Of a DNA stretch of 64,000 nucleotides, positions 36,526 through 45,137 are shown piece after piece. The position numbers and the translations under genes are program-made. The DNA comes from Pseudoteredinibacter isoporae_A (GTDB lineage Bacteria > Pseudomonadota > Gammaproteobacteria > Pseudomonadales > Cellvibrionaceae). Location of the stretch: the NCBI RefSeq assembly GCF_040372805.1, contig NZ_BAABWJ010000011.1, forward strand, positions 62,001 to 126,000. Direction: 5' to 3'. The number at the start of each line of letters is the position of its first letter. Within the stretch, counting starts at the first letter, position 1. Below the pieces are notes generated by a model. That model did not search any database, was not told the origin of the DNA, and worked only from the letters and a program-made list of their open reading frames with translations.

Positions 36526-36876
36526 TTATTGATCATAGCAACCGGTCAGGTAACCAGCTCCACCAGCAATAGCGGCTGTAATGCCTCCAGCTGCAGCAAT
36601 GATTGGACCTACTCCTTGGCCTCCAGGAATTGCTGTTACAATTCCTCCAACAGCGGCCACAGCTCCACCAACTGACACGGTAGAGTCTGCTGCCTCACAA
36701 AATGCATCTTGAGCGATCTCTTGATGAGATGGAACATTACTGCTTCCAAATGGTTTATGAATCGCATCATAAACCGTTCTGTCTCTATTAACCCAGTCTT
36801 GTTCCCAAGATGGGCCGTCATAATGAGTGCCGCCAGAAACTTTTTTAACTTCTGAAAAACCTAATTCTTTAATCAT
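36526..36876 (-). CDS. double-glycine-leader bacteriocin-like (microcin-type) precursor
   Basis: The 116-residue product begins MIKELGFSEVKKVSGG. This matches double-glycine leaders at every key position: Leu -12, Glu -8, Val -7, Val -4, Gly-Gly -2/-1. The predicted mature peptide of 100 residues has a polar, Trp-containing start, then a Gly/Ala-rich hydrophobic core (residues 67-109) typical of membrane-active class II bacteriocins and microcins, and two cysteines (Cys60 and Cys113) that could form a disulfide. AGGG lies seven bases before the ATG. No C39-peptidase ABC transporter is visible nearby, so export would rely on a system elsewhere. Confidence 0.7.
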   Translation of the reverse strand: MIKELGFSEVKKVSGGTHYDGPSWEQDWVNRDRTVYDAIHKPFGSSNVPSHQEIAQDAFCEAADSTVSVGGAVAAVGGIVTAIPGGQGVGPIIAAAGGITAAIAGGAGYLTGCYDQ

Positions 36877-37103
36877 ACAAATTCCCTAATTTAATTGCAT
36901 TTGATCACAACTTTTCTTTAACTCCCCAACTCCTTTTGGGGCGGAGTAGGCTAGCAGAAATATGGAAGGCATTTCAATATGTGTTTATTTTTTACGACGA
37001 ACATAAGGTATGAGCTATTGATGTTAGAAAGTTTTGTGGGCTCTATTAATATTTTCAAGGAGGATATGGTTCTGTTGTAGTTCTTCAGTTTGAGATGAGG
37101 GAA

Positions 37104-37496
37104 TTAGGATAGGCCTATCGTTTTAGTTAAGCTGGGTCTGATTTTCTTGCGTCGATTCGCATTTTTTAGCTTCTCCATGTCTCCTTTTTGCCTTTGGTTT
37201 TCTTCCGGTTTATTCTGAACGTATATCGATCTCTCTTTAATAGTATTGATGATGTCTAGGTATATTGGAATTAAAAAGGTTGCATCTATCACACCATGAA
37301 ACCCGAAAAAATCAGTAAAATTTATTAAGCCCTGTTCGGAGAAAGGATCAGCTTCTCCACTCAGTGAGGTTGTCGAGTTAATAAGTGAGATCGCGAAGAT
37401 ACAGGCGATGATGAATTCGTTGCTTCCATTGACTAGGAACCAATTTAAAAACTTGAATCTCTTGCTCTTCTTGGAAATTTCACATCCTGTTTTGAA
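37104..37496 (-). pseudogene. 5'-truncated membrane protein
   Basis: A frame without stops runs from about 37496 to TAA at 37104 and reads as protein with two hydrophobic segments (EFIIACIFAISLINSTT and VIDATFLIPIYLDIINTI) and a basic tail. No ATG, GTG or TTG occurs in frame before 37292, and at about 37500 the sequence turns into a fragment of the neighbouring beta-lactamase-family gene. The 5' end was therefore replaced by recombination. It may once have been the membrane immunity or transport partner of the bacteriocin-like gene. Confidence 0.4.
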
Positions 37497-37506
37497 AAAC
37501 CCAGCA

Positions 37507-37560
37507 TGAGTTTACCGTTATCAGGCAATCTTGCGAGGGCAAGGCCTGTCATGGGCATTG
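37507..37560 (-). repeat. duplicated fragment of the beta-lactamase-family gene
   Basis: About 50 bases here match 38522-38575 in the adjacent beta-lactamase-family gene in the same orientation, with a 25-base identical core (37531-37555 versus 38547-38571). In translation both read PMTGLALA.L.D.GKL. It marks a recombination junction about 1 kb from the intact copy. Confidence 0.75.
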
Positions 37561-37665
37561 AGGAAAACTGCGATGCTGAGCTAGAAAGGTGTTGAGCAGT
37601 ACAAGTGTTGGCGAGGGCAGGTTTGGTGAGGGTGGGGCTCACCAAACCCAATATAGGCGTGTTCT

Positions 37666-38835
37666 TTACGTAGCTGGTAACGGTTCGGAGGCGTTACTCA
37701 CACAGGAATTCGCTTGAATATAGGCTTTTAAAGTCTTGGCCATAATGCCGCGTATTTTCCAGAATTTGTCTGGAATGTAATTGGTCGCAAACGCAATGGA
37801 AGCTTTGCATTCGGGTATGACGAGCAGATAGGCGGTGGCCGCTTTATCGGTTACGCCTCCGTGGTGCAGTGCCGTCCAGCTGCGGTCACTGTCTCCCAAT
37901 TGGACCTTCCCCACACGCCAGCCCAGTGAATACTTTTCAGAGTTCACTTCACCGTTTTTCAGCTTCACAGGTGTAAACAGGGCTTGTTTGGCCTCTGTGG
38001 AGAGGTAGTGCTCGCGGTAGCTTGCTTGCGCCATGTTGACCAGGTCGCTCGGTGTGGAGATAAAACCACCCCCGCCGAATAAAAAGCTGCGGTCTCGCTG
38101 AGTGGTTGCCGGCGTATAGAGGCCGTCGCTCAAACGCTCGGCGTAGTATTTGGCTTCATGGCGTTTCCCAGCAAAAGAGGTGTCTAGTTCCGTGTGTTGC
38201 ATTGCAAATGGAGCCCATAGGGAATCACGCAGAAAATCGACATAGCTCGCTCCGGCGGCCTGCTCGATAACGGCAGATAGCAAAATATAACCGTTGGAAG
38301 AATATTGGTAATTCGTACCGGGTTCAAACAGCAGCGGTAGTGATTCAAAAACATGGAATGCGTCCGTTGGGTTTTTGTGGTCACGGGGTTGATCAAATTC
38401 AGCGCGGTCCCTTTCTTTGGTGTCATGGGGAATCCCAGCCGTGTGGCTTGCCAGTTCAAGTACCGAGAACCGCGCCGTATAAGCGGGTTTTTGAACGTAC
38501 CTGCTTACCGGGTCGCTCAGCTTGAGCTTGCCGTCATCAAGCAGTTTTGCGAGGGCAAGGCCTGTCATGGGTTTGGCCAAACTGCCTACTGAGTACTGCG
38601 TCTTGGTCGTGGCCGCTCGCTTTTCTTCGATATCGGCATATCCGATAGCGTCAGCGAACACCACGTCGCTTCCAATACCGATGGCCACCGACAAAGATGG
38701 CAGATGATAGTCCTTCGCTGTCTTTGTCATCATACTGGCCGTGCGCTCCTCGAGAGAGGGCTCGTTTTGAGTATCCGCAATTGCCGCGTTGCACGACAAG
38801 CTAACCCCCAGTAAACATGCTGCATAAGCCTTCAT
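37666..38835 (-). CDS. serine beta-lactamase-family (class C-like) hydrolase
   Basis: A signal peptide (residues about 1-20) is followed by the PF00144-type fold. The nucleophile motif is S85-L-A-K88, the YxN-type motif is YSSNGY, and LHHGG replaces KTG, as in many esterase-like or peptidase-like members rather than true AmpC. It is periplasmic. Substrate unknown: penicillin-binding, D-amino-peptidase or esterase activity are all possible. It is monocistronic; a piece of it is duplicated 1 kb downstream. Confidence 0.85.
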   Translation of the reverse strand: MKAYAACLLGVSLSCNAAIADTQNEPSLEERTASMMTKTAKDYHLPSLSVAIGIGSDVVFADAIGYADIEEKRAATTKTQYSVGSLAKPMTGLALAKLLDDGKLKLSDPVSRYVQKPAYTARFSVLELASHTAGIPHDTKERDRAEFDQPRDHKNPTDAFHVFESLPLLFEPGTNYQYSSNGYILLSAVIEQAAGASYVDFLRDSLWAPFAMQHTELDTSFAGKRHEAKYYAERLSDGLYTPATTQRDRSFLFGGGGFISTPSDLVNMAQASYREHYLSTEAKQALFTPVKLKNGEVNSEKYSLGWRVGKVQLGDSDRSWTALHHGGVTDKAATAYLLVIPECKASIAFATNYIPDKFWKIRGIMAKTLKAYIQANSCVSNASEPLPAT

Positions 38836-39015
38836 GGTCCTGTCCTTTATTGTGGTTTAAACGCTGAGTGGTCGGGCCCGTGTGAAACCGAAGGCCACCT
38901 GAGTTAGACCAACAAAAAGAGCATAGTGTTACAGTCAATTATGTTGAGCGGGAGGAAGGTGAGAGCAAAGCTGGCCAAAGGAGAGAAAGGAGCGTGTTTT
39001 AGGGGAGGCAGATTC

Positions 39016-39044
39016 AGCCGCACCGCAATTTTCGCGGTGCGGCT
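39016..39044 (-). terminator. GC-rich hairpin after the 83-residue gene
   Basis: A perfect 11-bp stem, AGCCGCACCGC (39016-39026) with GCGGTGCGGCT (39034-39044), has a 7-base loop and lies 19 bases after the stop of the gene at 39063. No T-run follows on the minus strand, so it may stabilise the 3' end rather than terminate on its own. Confidence 0.4.
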
Positions 39045-39062
39045 GCACGGTAAGTAGAAGGC

Positions 39063-39314
39063 TTAAACCATCATGTCCAGGCGGCTTAGCTTCTCAACAA
39101 TATCTGCATAGTCTTCTTCATATTCCCAAAACATGATTCGACCATGGGATGAGGAAACCAGCAGGTACTGCTCACTCACGGACTGAATGCGAGTAACAGA
39201 AACCAGCTTTTTCATATAACTGTCTTCCTTAACGTGTTCGATAATTTCCTGATTGTTCTCGTCGAATCCGTGAACAATCATGGCGGTTTTAACATGAACC
39301 TCAATGTATTTCAT
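39063..39314 (-). CDS. hypothetical 83-residue protein
   Basis: A small acidic soluble protein with AGGA before ATG 39314. It has a strand-rich N terminus (YIEVHVKTAMIVHGFDENN) and an acidic helical tail (WEYEEDYADIVEKLSRLD). I do not recognise the family. It sits 20 bases after the LysE exporter gene on the same strand, so it is likely to be in its operon. Confidence 0.58.
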   Translation of the reverse strand: MKYIEVHVKTAMIVHGFDENNQEIIEHVKEDSYMKKLVSVTRIQSVSEQYLLVSSSHGRIMFWEYEEDYADIVEKLSRLDMMV

Positions 39315-39334
39315 TTTGTATTCCTGTTGTTTGC

Positions 39335-39982
39335 TCAGTTGTTATTTAAAGGGCGAAGTAGAGCCAGCTTTGCGCCAAAGCCAATAAAAACCACACCCGT
39401 GACAGATTTCAGCCATCTCGTGAAGTTTGGGCTCTTTGTTAATGTATTCACGCGGGCCAATAATAAGACCATCAGAGAAAACCAAATCAGATTGAGGGCG
39501 GCGTGGGCGGATACCAAGAAATACGCATGACTGGCGTTTTCGCCCGGTGCCAGAAACTGTGGGAAGGCGGCCAGGTAAAACATGGACACCTTGGGGTTCA
39601 GTACGTTGGTTAAAAATCCTTCGGCAAACGCACTGGGTACGGAGGTTTCGGCTTTGTGTGTGGCGTGAGGGACCGATGGCGTTGCTGCCGGTTGGGGTAT
39701 GGCTTCTTTCAGCGCTTTAATGCCTATCCAAATCAGGTAAGCGGCGCCCAGCGTTTTAAAAATAAGGAAAGCGTGCGCGGATTGAACGAGGATAATTGAG
39801 ATCCCAAATATTGACAGGGTGCCATGAACATAAAACGCGGCGACAAATCCCCAAGTATTGGCGAAGCCGGCACGATGTCCCGACGTTGGAACCGTTTTGG
39901 CAATAAGGACGCCGTTCGGGCCTGGAGACATAACCAGCAAACTGGCAACAGTGATAAAAGTTATGAGGTTAACGATATCCAT
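39335..39982 (-). CDS. LysE/RhtB family amino-acid exporter
   Basis: A 215-residue inner membrane protein with about six helices and the family signature near the N terminus (VMSPGPNGVLIAKT). The family exports amino acids such as threonine, homoserine or lysine. The middle TLGAAYLIWIGIKAL is also typical. It starts in the gap upstream of the metallo-beta-lactamase gene and is divergent from it. Confidence 0.87.
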   Translation of the reverse strand: MDIVNLITFITVASLLVMSPGPNGVLIAKTVPTSGHRAGFANTWGFVAAFYVHGTLSIFGISIILVQSAHAFLIFKTLGAAYLIWIGIKALKEAIPQPAATPSVPHATHKAETSVPSAFAEGFLTNVLNPKVSMFYLAAFPQFLAPGENASHAYFLVSAHAALNLIWFSLMVLLLARVNTLTKSPNFTRWLKSVTGVVFIGFGAKLALLRPLNNN

Positions 39983-40338
39983 TTTTTCTCCTTGATGAAT
40001 GAAGGCTCATGCGAGCCGGGTAACAAAGCAGCATGCCTGTGAAGTGAAGCAGGCAGTTGTCTTGAATGCGGAAGAGGGTCAACACGCAATGAGGATCAAT
40101 GCGAGCTGAAGCGGCTGAAAAACGGGCGTTTTTGTCTTTAAGGTGAGCTTCGAAAGCTCCAGAGTCAGTGTTGGACGTGAGGTGCTTGGGTTCCATCGCC
40201 TATTTTAACGAGCCCAACATGGGCTGGCAATCCGAATGTTGTTGGGGTGAACTCCAAATTTTGAGTGTTGTCCGATACCATGGCAACACTTGATCCTTCA
40301 AGGGTATATAAGCAGTAAGCAACGTAATGGAGAATGCA

Positions 40339-41118
40339 ATGCGACTTGGCGCGAAGATTTTATGGTTATTGGGCTTAAGCTGTGTGCTGGCCTGCAAGCT
40401 GAGCTACGCATCTGAGGCAAAGCCTGATGTTGTGTATAAAGGTGTCGAGTTTACTCAGTTATCAGATACCGTTTGGATGCACACCAGCTACAAAACCGTC
40501 GGTAAATGGGGGAATGTTCCAGCGAATGGGCTCATTGTTGTAGAGGGCGAGAACACGACCTTAATAGACACCGCTTGGGACAATGCTCAAACCGAGGCGG
40601 TATTAGAATGGGTGCAGAAACACCTGAAGCGCAGCATCACACGCGCGGTGTTCACCCATGCACACGAAGACAAAATGGGTGGCGTACAAACGCTCCACGC
40701 GCAGGGTATTCAAACCTGGGCCAGCGCACTAAGCAATCAGTTGGCTCCGTCGCGAGGTTTATTACCGGCAAACTCTGAATTGACGTTTAATCAGCACGGA
40801 ATCAGTGACGACCTGTCGCCCTCGCAGGTACTCTATCCCGGTGCTGGCCACACTCACGACAATATTGTGGTGTATCTTCCCGAAACGAAAATACTCTATG
40901 GAGGCTGCCTGATTCGTCCGGGCAACGCCAAGAGCATGGGCAATACCCGTGATGGCGATGTCAATACCTGGGCGCCTTCTGTCGACAAAGTAGCCCTAAC
41001 ATTTCCAGACGCAGAAATGGTCATTCCCACACACAGCCAGCCCGGAGATCGGCAGCTGCTTTCGCATACCATTGAACTTGCTCGTAAGCATAGCGCGAGC
41101 CGGCAAAAAGGGCCTAAG
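40339..41118 (+). CDS. class B1 metallo-beta-lactamase, NDM-like
   Basis: All B1 zinc ligands are present (numbered from ATG 40339): His107, His109, Asp111 (HAHEDKMGG), His171 (GHTHD), Cys190 (GGCLIR) and His232 (PTHS). Local sequence is strikingly close to NDM enzymes as I recall them: THAHxDKMGG, ALSNQLAP, YPGxGHTxDN and GGCLI. It should hydrolyse beta-lactams, including carbapenems. A signal peptide ends in VLAC (Cys19), a possible lipobox as in NDM. GGAG six bases before ATG 40339 favours this start over ATG 40327. There are no mobile elements next to it, so it is probably a resident gene. Confidence 0.88.
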
Positions 41119-41232
41119 TGACGTTGGTTTTTGCCGTCGCTTTTTATTGCCGGTTATGGGCGCCTCTGTCTGAATATCAATAGCACACATTCGAAGCAAT
41201 GACGTCAAAGAAATATTAAATGACGGCTATCA

Positions 41233-41835
41233 CTAGAAGTGGTCCGTCACTACCACCTCGCTCATTGGCAACTGCCCGCCTCTTGGGTGCGCAGCTGTCT
41301 GAGCTTTCCCAAGCACAATCATCATGGCAATCAGGTGCTTTTCTGGCAGCTTGATCAGTTCGGCAACCCGAGTCGGATCAAAACCGATCATCGGGTTACT
41401 GTCATAACCCATGGCTTTTGCGGCCAGCATCAACGTCTGCGCCGCAATGCCACAGGAGCGAATGGCTTCGTCCCGTTGTAACTGTGGCTTATCACGGTAG
41501 AACGAATCGATCATCGAGAGCAGTGTGGCTTGCGTATCACTGTCGGTATTGCGGCAATAGCGCTCCGGACGGTCTTGCCATGCATTGATATCGGCACAGA
41601 GAATGATAAGTTCAGAGGCGTCGCTGACCTGCGCTTGTCCCCAGGCCGCGTCTTTAAGTGCTTCTCGCAGTTTTTGATCTTGCACACGAACAAAGCGCCA
41701 ATGTTGAATGTTATAGGAGGTGGGAGAAAGGAGCACGGCTGACATCAATTGCTGGAACTCGTTGTCGGTCATGTTGGCGGTGCTGTCATAGTGTCTGACA
41801 GAGCGGCGTTGGGATATTGCGCTAAATACGTTCAT
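41233..41835 (-). CDS. nitroreductase family oxidoreductase
   Basis: An FMN-dependent NAD(P)H reductase of about 200 residues. The N-terminal ISQRRSVRHYDSTANM is the FMN-phosphate binding start; LSPTSYNIQHWRFVRVQD and the C-terminal AMMIVLGKA are also typical. Start ATG 41835 has GAGG before it; the longer frame to 41889 is unsupported. Cytoplasmic; the substrate may be nitroaromatics, quinones or other acceptors. Confidence 0.85.
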   Translation of the reverse strand: MNVFSAISQRRSVRHYDSTANMTDNEFQQLMSAVLLSPTSYNIQHWRFVRVQDQKLREALKDAAWGQAQVSDASELIILCADINAWQDRPERYCRNTDSDTQATLLSMIDSFYRDKPQLQRDEAIRSCGIAAQTLMLAAKAMGYDSNPMIGFDPTRVAELIKLPEKHLIAMMIVLGKAQTAAHPRGGQLPMSEVVVTDHF

Positions 41836-42026
41836 AGTAGCCTCGGTAAGTAAATGCCTATGTAATTTATAGGTGAAGCAGCGTATCAAGTGCGCGAGGC
41901 GTTGGAATTAACTGAGGTTTATCCTGGAGGTATTTAATGTTGGCTTGCGATTCTTTTGAGAAGAATAAACCCAGGTTCATTACAGCGTAAATCTTCCGGC
42001 GTAATATAGACTCATTCTTGGGAGGT

Positions 42027-42057
42027 GGGTTGTGGAACCCGCAGGGTTCCACAACCC
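42027..42057. repeat. perfect 14-bp inverted repeat upstream of nat
   Basis: GGGTTGTGGAACCC (42027-42040) and GGGTTCCACAACCC (42044-42057) are separated by GCA. No T-run follows on either strand. It lies 39 bases before the start of the N-acetyltransferase gene, so it could be an operator or a leader hairpin. Confidence 0.6.
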
Positions 42058-42095
42058 TAAGCCTTCAATGTTGAAATATGAATGCCGAGGTAGGT

Positions 42096-42923
42096 ATGAA
42101 ACGTCAGGATATTGCTGATCACTATCTGAAAGATCTGCAGTTGCAAGCTTGTGATGCAGCAAAGAATGAAGAGGCGATCGAGTTTCTCAAGCAATTGCAG
42201 TCTCGCCATGTGGCCACTCACAGCTTTAACAGCCTGGGTGTCGTGATGGGTGGTGAACTGTCATTGGCGCTGGAAGACCTCTATCAAAAAATTGTGCTTA
42301 ACCGCCGTGGCGGTTATTGCTTTGAACACAACAAGCTCATTTATGAAGTGCTGGAAGAATTGGGTTTTAAGGTGCAATTATCACTGGCTCGCGTGACCTA
42401 TAACCGCGAAGTGGATGCGCCAAGAACCCATCGTATTACGTTGGTGACAGTCGGGAGCGATACTTATGTTGTGGATGGTGGCTTCGGCCATCTTGGGGCG
42501 AGATTTCCAGTAAAACTGGAGTGTGGTGTGAGCCAACCCCAGGGAAATGAAAGCTTCCGAATAGTTGAAAAAGACCGTGGCCATTATTGCTTTCAAACGT
42601 TAAAAGAGGGTGAATTTTTCACTTTGTATACCTTCGATCGAAATACCTATACAGATTCAGATTGCCTACTTGGCCATTTCTATTCCCACCGACACCCTGA
42701 TGCGGCCTTTGTGAACAATCTGGTCGTGAGCCGAAAGTTTTCCGATTGCATTCATTCATTGCGCAATGGTGATTTTCATGTGATTAGAGAGAATGAAACC
42801 TCAGTAACACAGTTGGCGGATCGCGATGCCTTGCATGAGGTACTGACTGAGACTTTCGAGCTGGAGGTGAACGTGGCCGTGTCGGGTTTTCTGTTCAGCA
42901 AATTTATCGCGCAACAGTCTTGA
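42096..42923 (+). CDS. nat: arylamine N-acetyltransferase
   Basis: It transfers acetyl groups from acetyl-CoA to arylamines, hydrazines or related acceptors. The catalytic triad is complete: Cys75 in RRGGYCFEHN, His112 in THRITLV and Asp127 in VVDGGFG. The length of 275 residues is normal. Start ATG 42096 follows GAGG at good spacing; an ATG at 42078 is possible. It starts a plus-strand series with a membrane protein, an EamA exporter and a Crp/Fnr regulator. Confidence 0.88.
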   Translation: MKRQDIADHYLKDLQLQACDAAKNEEAIEFLKQLQSRHVATHSFNSLGVVMGGELSLALEDLYQKIVLNRRGGYCFEHNKLIYEVLEELGFKVQLSLARVTYNREVDAPRTHRITLVTVGSDTYVVDGGFGHLGARFPVKLECGVSQPQGNESFRIVEKDRGHYCFQTLKEGEFFTLYTFDRNTYTDSDCLLGHFYSHRHPDAAFVNNLVVSRKFSDCIHSLRNGDFHVIRENETSVTQLADRDALHEVLTETFELEVNVAVSGFLFSKFIAQQS

Positions 42924-42978
42924 GGGCAAAGCCCTCGAAGCATTTGAGTTGAACAGAATTTTGATGGAGGGTGGCGTT

Positions 42979-43380
42979 ATGTTGGTCCTTAAAAACAGTA
43001 TTCAATGGATCATGCTGGTATCCGGACTTATCACCGCGACGATGTTTTACGGCCTGCTGGCGCCCGAGGCAGCGCTGTTGTCCTTTTTTGGTGAAACAAC
43101 TGTGCTTGGCGATGAGCCTCTGCCACTGTTGGTGGTGCGGAGTTGGTCGGGCCTGGTGGGTTTGATGGGGGTGGTACTGATTGTTGGCTTCTTTCGGCCG
43201 CTACTTCGAGAGTTCGCGCTTATTCTGGCGTCATTGAGCAAGCTGATCTTTGTTACTCTGGTTTTTCTCTTCGGCAAGGCTTATCTGGAAAACCTGGCCT
43301 TTGCTCTTGCGATGGATATTGTAGTTATTCTGGCGGCCTGTGTGTATTTCTGCCTTCCTGATCAACGTACAGAATACTGA
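42979..43380 (+). CDS. hypothetical four-helix membrane protein
   Basis: ATG 42979 is preceded by GGAGGG seven bases upstream. The 133-residue product has four hydrophobic segments (SIQWIMLVSGLITATMFYGLL, SGLVGLMGVVLIVGFF, FALILASLSKLIFVTLVF, FALAMDIVVILAACVYF). It resembles small conserved inner-membrane proteins of unknown function. It lies between nat and the EamA exporter and is likely to be co-transcribed with them. Confidence 0.65.
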   Translation: MLVLKNSIQWIMLVSGLITATMFYGLLAPEAALLSFFGETTVLGDEPLPLLVVRSWSGLVGLMGVVLIVGFFRPLLREFALILASLSKLIFVTLVFLFGKAYLENLAFALAMDIVVILAACVYFCLPDQRTEY

Positions 43381-43413
43381 TTCCGCTGTTGGCCTCGTTT
43401 GGAATTCCCTGGA

Positions 43414-44325
43414 ATGATTCGCTTGAATACCATCGTGTTATTGATGATTTGGCTCTTTCTCACCGCGTCATCTTTTGTTGTTGCCGAGCAATTGTTGCCT
43501 TATGCCAATCCGATTGCGAGCACGGCAATTCGTTTTGCATTGGCGGCGTTGTTGATGCTGCTGTGTGTGCGAGGTAAATACCTCAGTATTTTATCTGGGG
43601 CCCTGGCCTTGCAGTACTTTCTCGTCAGCGTATTGTTGGTGCTGTTCTTTCTCGGCTTGTTTGTCGCTTTGGAAACCACGACGGCAGTAAAAACGTCGGT
43701 GATTTACACATTACTGCCCCTGATGACGGTACTGTTGAACGCCGTGGTGGCGAGTGTAAGAGCCTCGGTATTTCAATGCCTTGGTTTTGTACTGGGTTCG
43801 GCAGGTGCACTTTGGCTGCTGTTCGACCTGAATCGCAAGGACTTCGCGAATTGGACTTGGGTATCCGGTGATGGGGTATTTCTAATGGCTTGCGCCAGTC
43901 TCGCCTTGCATGTCGTATTGCTCAAACGTTGGTTCGCGGGGCGGCCTCCCGCGCAGAGTGTTTTTACTATCCTGGTGTTCGGTAGCTTCTTGTTGCTGCC
44001 CGGGTTTATATTCTGGGGTGAGTCAGAGACGATTCAATGGCAAGAGTTTGGGTTTTGGTGGCCGTTGCTGTATCTCACTGGGTTTACCACCTTGGGAACA
44101 TTTTTCTTGCAGCAGAAACTACTGCAAAGATTGTGTGCCAATGACCTGCTGGCGACCAGTTACCTGTCACCGGCGATTGTCGTGGGGTTGACGGCGTCTT
44201 CCTGGTTTCTGCAGGGCAGTAATGGCATTTGGGGGATCGCGTTGACCCTGCTTGGCATGGGGCTTATCTTTCAGGGGCGACCAGCCGAAAACCCTTCTAA
44301 GAGTCTCGCTAAAATGAGACACTGA
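43414..44325 (+). CDS. EamA-family (DMT) exporter
   Basis: About 300 residues with ten predicted helices arranged as two EamA repeats. The first repeat starts IVLLMIWLFLTASSFVVAEQLLPYANPIASTAIRFALAA-like, the usual start of DMT exporters, and the second ends with YLSPAIVVGLTASSWFLQG. Family members export metabolites, amino acids or drugs across the inner membrane. ATG 43414 is chosen; a TTG at 43399 would add five residues. It is followed 25 bases later by a Crp/Fnr gene that may regulate it. Confidence 0.85.
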   Translation: MIRLNTIVLLMIWLFLTASSFVVAEQLLPYANPIASTAIRFALAALLMLLCVRGKYLSILSGALALQYFLVSVLLVLFFLGLFVALETTTAVKTSVIYTLLPLMTVLLNAVVASVRASVFQCLGFVLGSAGALWLLFDLNRKDFANWTWVSGDGVFLMACASLALHVVLLKRWFAGRPPAQSVFTILVFGSFLLLPGFIFWGESETIQWQEFGFWWPLLYLTGFTTLGTFFLQQKLLQRLCANDLLATSYLSPAIVVGLTASSWFLQGSNGIWGIALTLLGMGLIFQGRPAENPSKSLAKMRH

Positions 44326-44350
44326 ATCAAGCAGAAAGGAGCAGCAAACC

Positions 44351-44941
44351 GTGCATATCCCTCGGCAAATGAGTGAATTTGTTCGCTATTTTTCAGGTTC
44401 AAAACAGACGGTTGAAGAGGCTGATTTTGCAATATTTGGTCTCAACGGTGAACTCAAGCATTTCAAAAAAGGTGAGTGCTTGATTGAGCAGGGCCTCGGG
44501 GCACCCAACATCTATTTTCTGACCACAGGCCTGGTGCGTTATTTCAGTGTGTCGGAAGAGGGCAAGGAGTTTACCCAATCGTTTTCCAGTGCGCCCGGTA
44601 TCGCAGGGTCGACCAGGGCCATGATTTTGGGGACCGAAGCCTTGTTTTCCATCGAAGTATTGGACGATGTGCTTTGTTGGCAATTTGAGTGGCAGCCTTT
44701 CTTTAACACCATGAAGGGTCAGCCCGGTTTTCTGGAGGCTTATAGTCGCCTGATGGAGCAGATGTTTGCAAACAAAGAAGCACGAGAATATTACCTACTT
44801 CAAAAAAGTGCCGAGCAACGCTATCTGGAGTTTGTAGACGAGCATCCAGGGTTGAGTGAGCTGGTGCCCTTGAAAGTCGTGGCATCTTATATCGGCATCA
44901 CGCCCATAGCGCTGAGCCGCATCCGTAAGAAGCTGAAGTAG
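44351..44941 (+). CDS. Crp/Fnr-family transcriptional regulator
   Basis: An N-terminal cyclic-nucleotide-binding-like domain (HFKKGECLIEQGLGAPNIYFLTTG) and a C-terminal helix-turn-helix (LKVVASYIGITPIALSRIRKKL). The total of 196 residues is short, as in the subgroup without an Fe-S cysteine cluster. It starts with GTG, with AAAGGAG nine bases upstream. It probably controls the EamA exporter or the UspA gene beside it. The ligand is unknown. Confidence 0.85.
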   Translation: MHIPRQMSEFVRYFSGSKQTVEEADFAIFGLNGELKHFKKGECLIEQGLGAPNIYFLTTGLVRYFSVSEEGKEFTQSFSSAPGIAGSTRAMILGTEALFSIEVLDDVLCWQFEWQPFFNTMKGQPGFLEAYSRLMEQMFANKEAREYYLLQKSAEQRYLEFVDEHPGLSELVPLKVVASYIGITPIALSRIRKKLK

Positions 44942-45137
44942 GTTTGTCTGTAGGCATTCAATTTGGATGGGAAGGGCCGATTTCCTTAAAACATCAGCGT
45001 TGCAAAAACGCCTTCCCGGCAGGCCTTTAACCCGGCTGCATCTCCTAATCCTTTACAGCATTGACTTGACTCAAGGAATGGCTAGGTTTTATGGTGTATA
45101 TATTCTGTACAATGGACAAAACAGTGAAGGTGATAAG

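Noticed and set aside
39969..40196. 75-residue minus-strand frame beside the LysE gene
   Set aside because: Overlaps the LysE start region and has no protein-like pattern or ribosome binding site.
45061..45104. Promoter before the UspA gene (two TTGACT copies and TATATT)
   Set aside because: The spacing between the best -35 and -10 is about 27 bases, too long for sigma-70.
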